Positions 34,301 through 46,300 of a DNA stretch of 64,000 nucleotides are shown piece by piece; position 1 is the first letter of the stretch, and every line of letters begins with the position of its first letter. Origin of the DNA: Lagopus muta. Lineage: Eukaryota; Chordata; Aves; Galliformes; Phasianidae. The position numbers and the translations under genes were made by a program. Where the stretch lies: NCBI RefSeq assembly GCF_023343835.1, contig NC_064435.1, positions 62,630,134 through 62,694,133 of the forward strand, read 5' to 3'. A model generated the notes under the pieces. It had not been told where the DNA came from. It ran no database searches and worked only from the letters and a program-made list of their open reading frames with translations.

Positions 34301-37300
34301 GGTTTTTAAAAGACTAAATGTGCTGTAGCTAGAAACAGATAAATGAAGATATCAAATCAGAATGTGAACAAGTGAATGCTGGAGTAATGTGGAAAGTAAG
34401 CACTCACTGATGTAGAACACCCCAGATATTTACAATCCTTGAAACTCTTTCAGATGTGAAAGAGGCTGGAGAAAGAGGTATTTGTGCTCCTGAGCAGACA
34501 CAGAAAAACATGGAAGCTGAGCCCCATAAAGGCTTGATAGAATCCTTTTTTCTGCTGCCTGTAAGAGCAGGCCCCTCTACACTGGAAAATATTTTTTAAT
34601 AAAACAAAGTCATTTTCAGATCAAACAGCCAACATAATGTGAATCCCAAAAAGAGAGGGAGAAAAGAATTATTAGCAAGTGAGAGAGTAGAGGAAAAGAG
34701 GCTTTGTAGAGAAATCTAAAGAGGTTTTTGGTTAGATACTCTGAGGAACCTGCATGAACATATCCAACAGCTTATTTACTTTCATAGGCTGGAGGGCAGG
34801 GACAGGAGAGAGCGAGAAAGGGAGATTAAAATTCCTACATTTGAGGAAGAACAGGGCATTGATAACCTGAGGGTTAGGGAGGAAAATATCCAGTATTTCT
34901 GAGCTGTGGCTTGGTGGGCTGAGTTAAAGATGGGCCAGACATACCTTGGCCTCATGCTCTTTCAGCATGATTTGCCACCTTGATTACTACTTTGCCATGG
35001 GAGAGAGCCCAACAGCTCCTTGCTACAGTTCAGAGCCCGTAATCACCTGGATGGCATTCAGGATGCTGGTGTTGATTTATTCTTACAGCTGAATTGGCCA
35101 AATACCCATTCTCCACTGCTTTATCATAGGAGCTTGGCATAGGAGTTGCGTGGTTTTCTGTTTTTCAGGTTGAAAATCATGACCAAAGCCATTTGGGCAC
35201 CTGGAGTACTGCCAGCAGTACAAGCCCATTCCTCTCACACCACTGCGTATCCCTGCTGGGAGGGGAAAAGGTCTTGGACTTGCCCCACTCGAGCAGTATG
35301 TAATTATATAATGTAATGTGTGAGCTTACCTACAGAATATGTGGCTTATCCACATCTAGCCTTGACAGCCAACAAATGCCTTCAGAACAGGAGAGTGGTG
35401 CTCCTTTCAGTGAAATCAGTATTCCCTTTACACCTTAACAGATGGGAAAGCGAGGTGACACCAGATCGCTAGGAGGTCTAAGAACATCTTCAGTGTCAGT
35501 CAATCAGGGCTGTGTAGTCAAGCAACAGTGATGGTCTTACACCTCTCCATTGCAGGTAACTCATCAGTGAATTTTTCCACACAGCTCACAGCAAGCACTT
35601 GGCAGTCCAACTGAACTTTGAGTTTGCGCAGTGTTAAGAGGCCCTTTTGAAATGACCAGCATATAAAGGGACCTAAGACTCCTACCCCTTTGAGAAGATG
35701 AGAAAAAAAATGAGAGAACCTCAAAATGAATGTATAGCATGAGATCTGAGGGGTGAAAAAGGAAAAGTAGTGTTTCTGACGATAGTGGTAATACTTACAT
35801 TAGGGGTGAAAAGGTACACTAGACCTTCGGTGGCTCCTGGTAGACTGAGTCCATGAATAAGGAATATAGTTAGGACCAAGTAAGGAAATATTGCTGTTAC
35901 ATAAATTGCCTAGTCAGAAAGTGATAATTAAGACAAAGTTATTAAGAGTAACATCAATGGATCTTTTTTTAAGTTTTTGCCTTGTGCCATCCTAATATTC
36001 TTAGATAAAACAGTTACAAGTGAGCATGGTTAAAAATTACAAATTACTTCAATAATATTTAGTAATAATTTCTTAAAAATAAAAAATGCTCTTAGAACAG
36101 TGAGGGGGAGCTAGTAGGGCAAGAAGCATTTGCAAAGGAAAAGGAGAGGAGTTTATTTCTGAGCTATCTGTGCTGCTGTTACCACTCAGTTGGACAAGCA
36201 GCACAGTGAAATGGGTCTAAAGTGGTACTTGAAACTGATGAAACTGATGAACTCTGGAAAATGACATCCAAAGCACAGGATAAGACCCTGAGCTGTTTAC
36301 TTCTGTGTCCTTCGCCTACCTTTCCTGTGGTTTCAATCCCTCGAATGGTGCAGAGATACACAATTGCCCAGCAAGCTGCTAAGCACAAAACAAGCCACCA
36401 CTGTAATGTGCCGCTGTCGGTGACGTCAGGTGTTATGTTCAAAGTTTTCCTGTACCAAAAATAATTGACTGCAGTACTTTCATAACATTCTTTGTTGAGC
36501 CCTGGAAAAGGATGGCGTGCATAAGAAGAAACGTTGAAATGTGGTAATATTTTGCCACTCACTGTATCACAAGGAAACAATGCTCTACAGGAGTGGAGAG
36601 CAGCAGGGTTGCCGTTTTTACATGCAATCTCATTCAAGTTTAGCAGTATATTTTTTTTATCATGGAAAAAAAAGACAATTTTGGTAAAGAAATGTTACTC
36701 AAAAAAAGCCAAAAAGTCATTTTAAAGAACAGAGAACAGTCTTTATTTTTTATTCAGTCTTTAGATATACTTTGTTAGGTCTTACTAGTATTTTTGTAAT
36801 GGGTAATGTGTAACTAATTGTCTTCAAATAGTTTCTCTGCCATCTCAAAAATTGTTTATTTTATTTATTTTTAAAAACCTCATTTTTTATTCTGAAATCA
36901 AAGGAGTAGCGGACTTTCTGGCTTGTAATAACCAAGGTATCACTACCCAATGAAAACACAAGTCTCCTTTAAACCAGTTACTGAAATAAGTCTTAAATTT
37001 GCTTTGCAATTATGTCAGCAGTCTCATATGTCTTGATACGTAGTTTATGGTGACAGTCATGAGTGCCTTGATAAAAGACTGTTTCTCCATAGTCAGAGAG
37101 CACAGGATGTTCTTTCAAATTGTCCCTGTACTATCATGTCAGCAAAACAAGTAAACCAATCTTCCCTTTTCCCCCTAGACCCCAGACTCTAATGTCTGTG
37201 ATGCTCCAATTGCAGTGACACTGAAGCAGCAGTTACCTGTTCTGTTTTCATTTAGAGGGCAGGTGCTCCATGGAAGGGGTTCCTGGAAAGAGTTGATGAA

Positions 37301-40300
37301 GTACCACATCACCCAGGTTAGAATGGTGTTGTAATATAAGCTCACCAGAATCGACACCATCAATGAAGCAACCCCTGCAGATGACAGATTTCAGCTTAGA
37401 AAACCAGGGAAAAGTTACCAGTCATAGCACTTGCTCTTAGAATCTCCCATCTCCTAATTTCTCAAGATCTTTTTTTTTTTTTCTTCCAGAGGTCTTCACA
37501 AGGGATGGTGTGTATTTGTGTCCTCGGCTCTGATGCGCAGCCCCTGGCTCTACCAGCACTGCTGTAAGAAGGCTGGCGCTCCTCTGCTTCGTGCCCTGGG
37601 CTCAGCCTTTCTCCATTCTGGGAGACTCTGTGGCAGCAGGCAGCCACCTGAGCAAGTAGGTGACAAATGCTAAGAGTAGGGCTCTGTGGCACCAAAAACA
37701 GGAGACATAGGACCCACAACTTTGGGTCTTTAACACTCAGCTCTATAAGCACTTAAAAGACAACATCTGAGCTTGTGCCAGAGTCACTTTCAGCTGTAGG
37801 GACAGAAACAAGTTTTCTGTGACTTCACTGAGGTTGTCTAATATGAAAAATGTGAAAAACAGCTGCCTTCTTTAAGAGTTCTGGCTTGCTGGGCTCAGAC
37901 ATTCAGGGTGCCTGAGCCATAGAGTCCCCTTCAGATAGAGAAGCATACCCAACTCCTGACTTTTGGCCACCCACTTCTGAAAGTGGCTTCATATTTGGAT
38001 AGAGCCTAGGAAAATTCATTCTGGAAGGGATCCCACTAAATCTGTAGTTTGGTTTCTTGCTTTGAGGTCAAAGTTAGGCAGGGTTTTTATCCACTGTGGC
38101 TTCCAGATGGAGATGACACTTTGCTCAGAGCAGGTGAAGACTGAGCCACTGGCTCCTGGTTACCAGGAATCTGAGTAGCCAGCATAGAAATAAGCTCAAG
38201 TACAGAATGCTGCTCATTTCATAAAAATAAAAGTAAAAATTGATCTTCCTGAGGTGGTCTCTCTAAAACACAGGGTTTTGAGTTGTCGCAGTTCCTACAA
38301 AACACGTGGGATGCTACCTGGTCCAGGAAAAGTCTGAGGTTTAAACTACTTATTTAGAAGATGAGGATTGAGTGCTTTGACATAGCATATAATTCAGTAT
38401 TTATTTATTTATTTTACAACATGACACAACTTTAACAGCAAACCAAAAGAGACTGAAGTTTCAAAGCACAATATAGCTGCACGAGGGCACTGTTTTATCT
38501 CATACTGTGCAGAAACACACTGAACTACTATCTTCTGTTCCTTCTGTATCAACACCACAGATTCTGCTTGCTGTTTTTTTTTGCAAAGGGAAGTTGGACC
38601 TGCTAAGTAGTAGGAGAAGAATCTAGCTGGAGGTCCCATCCTGCTGCTTTGTGGTTCTTCCCAGTTGCCCTCTTACCCCTCAATAACTTCTTACCTACTC
38701 TTTTTCTTCCACAGGCATAGTTGTCAGCACTAATCCCATTTTCCTGCATACAGTAAGACACACCCTAGCTTTCCTATCTCATGCACCCACATCAAAGGCT
38801 AAAAGGTTCATATTTTAGGCTCCCATCTGTCTGGAGTGACACCTGATGGGAGTGATATCCTGATGAGCATCAGGTGCAGCCCTGCAGGAAATAAGTGCTG
38901 AGTGGGAGCCCAGCCGTGGTTCCTTCAGCCCAGATACCTACCGACTCCTCCCAGGTAAGGTGAGATGGTGTGCCAGGCATTGATGCTGCCTTTCCTCAGG
39001 CACTGTCCTAGGGCAAGTTCAAGATGTAGCAGTGGGATTCCTTCAAAGATAAGAGCGATGAAGTATGGAATCAGGAATGCCCCTGAAAGCATAATTAAGT
39101 GCAATTAAGCCACACAGTTTTCTGCACCTCATTCATATTGCTCTTATCTCCTCTACTTCATGGCTATAACAAAGTCTTTGTAGGAAGTGTTGAGAAAGGC
39201 AATGCTGATGTGGATGCTTGCCCAGGAACAGCTGCTGATTGTGGGTGGTTTTGTTGGTGGTAATGAAGGAGGAAAGGCCAGGACCACTAATGCTGCAGGG
39301 CACATCCCCTCAGCACTCTGACATCTCATGAACACAAGCTCTAAGGATCCACACCCCTTCCACCATTTCCCTTTCTTTTGCTAGGGGGATAGCAGCAGAT
39401 ACACAAGCCAGGAAGTATGTGCTCTAAACACTGAAGAGGTTTTAATGGCTAACCTTTGTAAAGCATTAACAATTACCACAGTTCTTGAAATGCAGGTGTC
39501 ATTCCATTCTGATGTCTTTCTATATGATCTCTTTTCTGCAGAATGGTCAGACCAAAGCTGAGAGGTTGCCCTTTCCCACTGACAAAGCAAGACATTGCAC
39601 TGGAAGCCCCTAGGAGAACAAGTTTCTGCATGACATTCTACAAGAACCTATAGGTGCTGCGTAACTGGAAACAAGCTGAAAACTGTTCTGTAAGCTGTGG
39701 GAGCAATGACATCTGATTTAATCCAGGTTTGTATCCTTTGTCATTTACCTCTTTCATCTTTCTCTCTGTTGAGTGGGAGACAGCATGTGCTTCTGGCTGT
39801 TGCAGGATGATGGTGTGCACTGCCTTGGATCTCTGTTTTTTACACGGACACTGATCTTTATGAGACCAAGTGACATCTCACTGGCATGCTCATCCCTTTT
39901 GCCCACCTGTCCATTTGAGTCAAAATGGCCTAAGAGATGGAAGTTTAGTGCTATGACATGGCCATCAGTCACTGTGCCCACAAAATAGTTTTTCTTTGGG
40001 GAAACAAAAATAGAAATCCTATGTCCACACCTTCCTATCCTCCTACCAGCTCATGCCACCTCTGTGCCCTTTCATCACTCTAATGGCAATTCTGCACCTC
40101 ATTATGCCATCACCAGAGTCCTCGTGCTGAGGGAGCACAGCAGTCCTTGGCAAGAAAAAGGCAGTGGGGAGTTACCATGGATTTGAGCTCTTCCTGGAGC
40201 TGCTTCTGTTTTGTAATGACTGTTTAGAAAGGTGGAGCATATAAATCAAATCACTTCGAGCTAGAAACTGCAATAACTTGGCTACCCATTGCTAGATAAT

Positions 40301-43300
40301 TGCAATAACTATATGCAACACCCAGACAAGGTGAGTTGTTTATTCACTAGTTTTCTACAAGGAAATAAATGGGGAAAAAAACATACATGATGCCCCTTTC
40401 AGTGAGGAACTGCTCTTAATTTGCTAAAGGTAGAAACAAACATCTCTGTGACCTGGTTTCCTAAGATGTTTTAACGCTAAGAAGCAGATTTGGAGGAGTC
40501 TCACTGTTGACTTCCAGGACATGAGATCCCCACTTGACATGCTTGAGGAGCCCTGCTTGGCAGTCCCCCCTATTTGGAGGAGGTTCTTAAGTACCCAGGT
40601 ACAAAGCAAGAGATTTAGAGGAGTGTGGGAACCACAGCAGCTCATTTATCTGAAGTGATGAAATCTAGACTGGAGGCAGTCACTGGATATCCTGTATAAA
40701 TATTGAGGGAACTCTCATGCCCTTCCAGGGGCTTTGTAGCCTCTCCCCTCCCTCAAGCCCTGTGCTCTTGTTCAAGGCCTGGTGAGATTGTCAGAATAAG
40801 CCACTTCTGCAGCACACCTGCCTTGCTGGCAGTCAAATGGTTGGGCTGTCGCATCTCTGGGTGGTGGCTCCTGAACAAGTAATCTGAGGATTCTGAGCTC
40901 TTCCTTGCAGCCATTCCACCAGACACCGATCTCCTGTATCATACCTCCATGGAAATAACCTTGCAGTAATGAGTGCAAACTGCCCTGTGTTATTTCTCTT
41001 TCCTCTGTTTGCTAGTTCACAGCAGAGCACATTTGAATACTGTGCAGATAGAAGGCCTTTTACTTTGTGTTGGTTTGTACGCATCTCCAGTTGTATTTGC
41101 AACATAATGTCATGCTTTGAGGGGAAAAAAATATTTGTTTTTCATGAAAGCAGTGTAAAAAGTGTGATGCCTGCATTTGTGAAAAGATGGCAAAAGATTG
41201 GGTTAAAAGTAGTTCATGGAACTAATCTTTCTCAAACCAAATTCAAATAGGTGGCTCAGAGTGCAGAGGTTCAGCTCACAGGCTTAGTTATTTATTTGCT
41301 TTTGTTTTTAGATAAAAGGAAAACAGGAAAAGCACAGTCTGCTCAAGCATTTGAAGCTTGCACTCCTTCTCAATAAAATCTCCTACACATAGAATGAAAA
41401 AGGTGGCAAATACTAATGGTGAATAAGAACCCGCTGGTGTTCTATGATCAAGGGTCTGTTTAATCCTTAGAGGAAGATATGCTAAAAGGCAGAACTTGTC
41501 TATCTTTTGAACATTGCTATCAGAGATCTAGGAAGAGGAAAATGCAAGAAGTAGAATGAAGTTTCATGTTGGTACCTACCACAGAGTGTGTGTCACAAAA
41601 CAGAGCTCATCATCCAAACACAGATAGTTAATGTATCAGTGTGTATATGATGTGTAGCACAGGCACAACAGAAATGCAGTAGAGTTGGCTTATTGGTAAG
41701 TTGTTTCTGTTTATGGTAAAGCCCCAAGCAATGAGGAGTGCTGGCATGTCATGCTTCGTATTGCTGCTAACTGCAAAGAGCCTTTAGAATGAGGAGAGCT
41801 CTACAGTCACTGTAGTAGCTGCCCTGTTATTGGAAGTGTGTGTAAAGCACTCCATCCACAAATCAACTTTTGGTTGGACCAAGTTCAGGCTGAAGCAAGC
41901 CTGAAATTAAAAGATAGTACCCTCAGATGTGTATGGCATGGATGCTGGGTCTCAAGGACAGCTGCTTTGCTCCACAGACCTGCTCTTCCAGGCCCGTACT
42001 GCTTCTTCATGAGGACACAGCCCAAGAAACCTGAGCTTCTTGGGGTTTTGTGATTCCTCACAGTGATGATTCTTTCCATTTCTTGAGTCCAGAAGCAAAC
42101 CTAATTTCCTGAACTATTACTGTGTCTTGCTCAATTCCTCAGTGAAAAGCTGGAGCAGGTGATCATTGAATTAATTGTTTTGTCAAATAGTGAAAAGTTC
42201 TGCTCTTTGCAATATACTTTTTTTTTCTTTTTATCTGTTTATTTTTATACAATATCTTTTAGGCTTATGTGTTGTTTCAGATTTTAGTTCCTTCTGAATG
42301 CAGTGAGCCAAGCAACTGCATTTCTTTGCAAGTTGTCATTCAGATTTTAGCAAAAGGTCAGACAGGCCATAGGTTATGAATATCTGGAAAGCATTCCCTC
42401 AGAAGCACGTGGACATTCTGCCCTTTTAGCAGGAGTCTAGGGTGTATTTATTTTCCTAAAAAGAACTGTGATTTATATTAAAGGCTTTTTCCAGTTATTC
42501 TCTGGGCTCAGGCACTACGCACATAATTTTTCTTACCCCTTGGTTAGACCAGTGCATACCAGCTGTAATCAGGTACAACTTCACAGTATGTTAGTTGAAG
42601 GTTTTTGGTTTTTTTTTTTCAGATGTCTATGCATGTACATATGTATGTAGATATATGCCTATATGATCTGTTTGAGTCTCAGTTCTAGGTGACAAAATAT
42701 ATACCAGGCCATTTAGAAACATCTTTTCAATCCCAGTTGCCTGGGAACCTTTGTATTTGTCTCCGCTTGCTGTGGCAAACAGCCTTCATATCCATTAGTC
42801 ATGAAAAGTAAATAGCTAACTTAACTCAGGCAATAAATCCAAATAATCAGTAAACGAAAGCAGGTGATAAATGTCAGCAAAACTGATATTATATTAGATC
42901 CAAGTTACTGAGTAACACTAATGTGCGATGAATAAGGTTCAGAGGTCTGAGGAGAACAGCTGACATGGAACAAATATACAAGCACTTATTTTTATCTCTT
43001 GCTTTTTAAAAGATCTAGAAATGAGGAAAAGTGCATTGCCTGACTCTTAAACACCTGGATCATTAGTGAAAATGTGATCTACACCCCCGAAGACATTCAG
43101 CCATAGACTGGATCTTCTATGACATTTCCATACCAGGTTTTGCTGTGCTCGTGGCTGGGGCTGAGGTGCTGAGCCACCACCTCTTGGGTCTTATGGTTAA
43201 CCATCATGCTGCTGTTCACATATTCAGGTACACTCCAGTACACCTGAAGATCTACTGGGCTTTTGCATCTGAGTTGTTTGCTTTCAAAAGTGCAACCCCA

Positions 43301-46300
43301 AATCGCATCTCTGTCTAAAATTGGCTGAATGAAAATGCAACCACATTAGGCACGTTTATAAATCTAACAGCTCTGTCTTCTTTTTGGTCTTCATCAATCA
43401 CTTACATTCTCCCAACACCTGCTGTCCAGGATGAATTATTTATCAATCCCAGAGAATTTTGTCAGCAAATTGTTATAGTCATCAGCTGAGCTCTCTGAGC
43501 CCTTTGCTAAAATCCAATGACCAAATACTGGCCGTGTGACCATACACTGAGCTTTATTCATCACTGTCTTTGTGCCACTGCTTGTAGTAATGCAGAGTAT
43601 CTGTATCATAGAACAATTTGAGTTGGAAAGGATCCTTAAAGACCATTCCTACCAATTCCCCTGCAGCGAATTGGGACACCTACAGCAGGTTAGGGTGCTC
43701 AGAGCCCCCTCCAGCCTGACGTTGAGTGCCTCCAAGGACGGGGCATCCACCACCTCTCTGGGCAACCTGTTCCAGTGCCTCACCACCCTTAGATACTCTG
43801 GATGGTGTCACAGACTCTGGGTCTGCTGTCTGTGCTCATCAATCCCCTTTGTGGGATACATCCACTGTTGGACTTCTCAGGAGAAGAAATGAGAGTGCAG
43901 ATACATAGAAAAGAGGCTTTATATATAGATACATAGGCAATATATAAGCAGACTGTATAGAATCTTCCTCATGTCTGTTACCGAACCCTAGTTCTTGGTC
44001 CCCAAGCAATGTACTGAGCTAGTGCTTCCTTGCTCTCTTTTTTATCATTTTTTTTCACTGATAAAACAACTTCTTAAAGTGAAAAAGAATACTCAGCCTT
44101 TGTCCTTGTAGCTTTTCCCAATTTTTATTATCTTTAAAACACTTCTAGGACCTGCCTTTTTTATCCTACCAGTGCCTGTGAGATATATCAGTGCCCACAG
44201 AAGCAAACAGACTTTCTGGTCACAGTGTGCTCTCTAAGGTGTCCTTGCCCTCAGTCTTGTGGCCTATCTGGTATGGGAGCAGTGTGTAGGGCAAGGATGC
44301 AGGAGAGTGTTGGGTGGTGTACATAACTTTTGTACCCTTTCATATCTTCCTCATTCATTTCAGTCTCTTTCACTGTGAAATGGTTGCCTTAAGTGTTGGG
44401 CATGAGCACATGAGAGATCAGACTGGGTTTGTCTGAGTCTAAAAGCATTGGACCACAGAAACAGGTGGAGTAGAAAAGCCATGCCCAGCACAATCCCTGC
44501 TGAGCTGAGCATCTGAAACCAAAGGCAGAGAGAAACCTGTGACTGCCTTCCTGCCCAGGCTGTTGTTAGCTACTTGTGTTGGCAGTAGCATGACGTGCCA
44601 CTGGCTTACCAGGTGTTGTCAGTGTTCTTCTTAGCCCTCTCCATCCTATGCATTCTCTTAAGTTTTTAACTTTCCATAGAGGGGCCCAGACTTATTTCCT
44701 GGCTTCCTGTGGTTAAGATGCTTAATTAAAGACGAACTTTATGAGTCATTTGAAAACATGCTAGCATAGGATTTAGCATGGCACCAAGCAGCTTTCCTTT
44801 CACTTGTCACTAGCACAGGTCATTGGTTCACATTTCCTAGAGCTTAGTGAGCTGTAGGGCTGTACCTTTTTTCACTCACAGTAGTAGTTTAGAGTGGGAT
44901 CAAAAAATACTGAGTCACCTACAGGAGAAAAAAACTGAAATTCAGTTCTGGAAAAATGAAATCCTGAAGAATCCGTGTAAGTGCTGGCTATTCCCAAGAG
45001 ATGTGTGTTGCTTTGTCTTTGCTGTTCAGGCTGTCCCAGGACTCAAAAATTCTGCTCTGGACGTGCTGGGTTCATGGACATGCTCAGTTTCCTGCTCTCA
45101 GGCAGGCCACCTGAGATGCTGCAGGTTGTTTGTCCAACTCCAGAACACCCCCCCCCTGCAGCCACATACTGTTTCTGCATTGTAGATGTTCCTCTAAAAG
45201 CGTGTATTCTGCCTCACTATGTGTGTGTCATTAGCTGCAGTGACACGCTTTTCCCAGCCATTTCAATTGACAGAGAAACAGCATGCTAACAGCTGTGGCT
45301 TTTTAGCCACCTGGTTATGGTAAGTAGCTGAGAGTGCTTCACTGGGTTTCCCATCTTTGAATATAAATAATATAAAGTATAAGGTCTCCTGAGAAACACC
45401 TACCTACTGCTGCTTCTTTTTTCTTACTTGAATTAGTGCAACAGTGGCTTCCAGCTGTTACATCTTCACTGCTAAAGACCTCCCTGCTGTCAAAATAATT
45501 TCCATGTCCTCATCTGTAAACTATGGCAAATAGATTCATTCATTTTCAACTTGGTGAGTTAAATGGGCTGGATGCTTAACTCAGTCCATATACCATGCAT
45601 TTTCCAGATCTCAAATAAGTCTTGAGGATCTTCTGCATTTTTTTTCATCTTGATTTTGAAAAATGGGCACAAAGGTTGTGCTAGCATCAGTAGCAGTATC
45701 TCTTTCTGTTTCCCCGTGCAGTGTTTGTGCATGGCAGGATGCTTTATGCTGAGAAAGCCTGCTTGATTTCACTCATTTGGATGCTCACAGAGTCCTTATG
45801 TTTCTTTCTAAAATACCTCCTGCTATTAATGGCAGCATCTGTTTGTGGTTCCTTGGCTTATTCAAATATATGTAGTTCATGAAGCAATGGAGATACCTTG
45901 ATAGAATTAGATTGAACCATTTTTTTTCCTGCCATTTGCCTGTTTCTCTCAGTTTCAATTTTGTACTTATCTTGTAAATTGAACAATAACAAATAAAACT
46001 GGGCTTGAAGAATTTGCTACATTGCTCTGCTTGAGACAGGTTACCATGGTACCTCTCAAAAGCTGCTGTAAGCAGTGAGCTTACTATTTCTGATCCGTTC
46101 GTATTTACTAAATTGGCTGCTTCTAAAGCAATTCTTCATGGGAATGGTGCCCACAGAAAAGCTTAGGCAGGTGTCAGCATCAGCTTGCCTGTGTTAAATC
46201 AGCCAAGCATTTCAGGCAGCTTCACAGCCATCAAAAAGTGCCATTTAGCTTCACTCAGCCATGGCTTGTGGGTTACCTCGTGAAGGTGGCAGAGAAGGGA

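Noticed and set aside
36179-36637. A 152-codon minus-strand open frame read as a single gene
   Set aside because: Only 36320-36501 is SLC6A18 exon 4. The flanks are intron read-through.
44847-45289. Overlapping + strand open frames of 112 and 102 codons in SLC6A18 intron 1
   Set aside because: No homology recognised, and Cys/Ser/Pro-rich composition typical of chance frames. No convincing splice structure.
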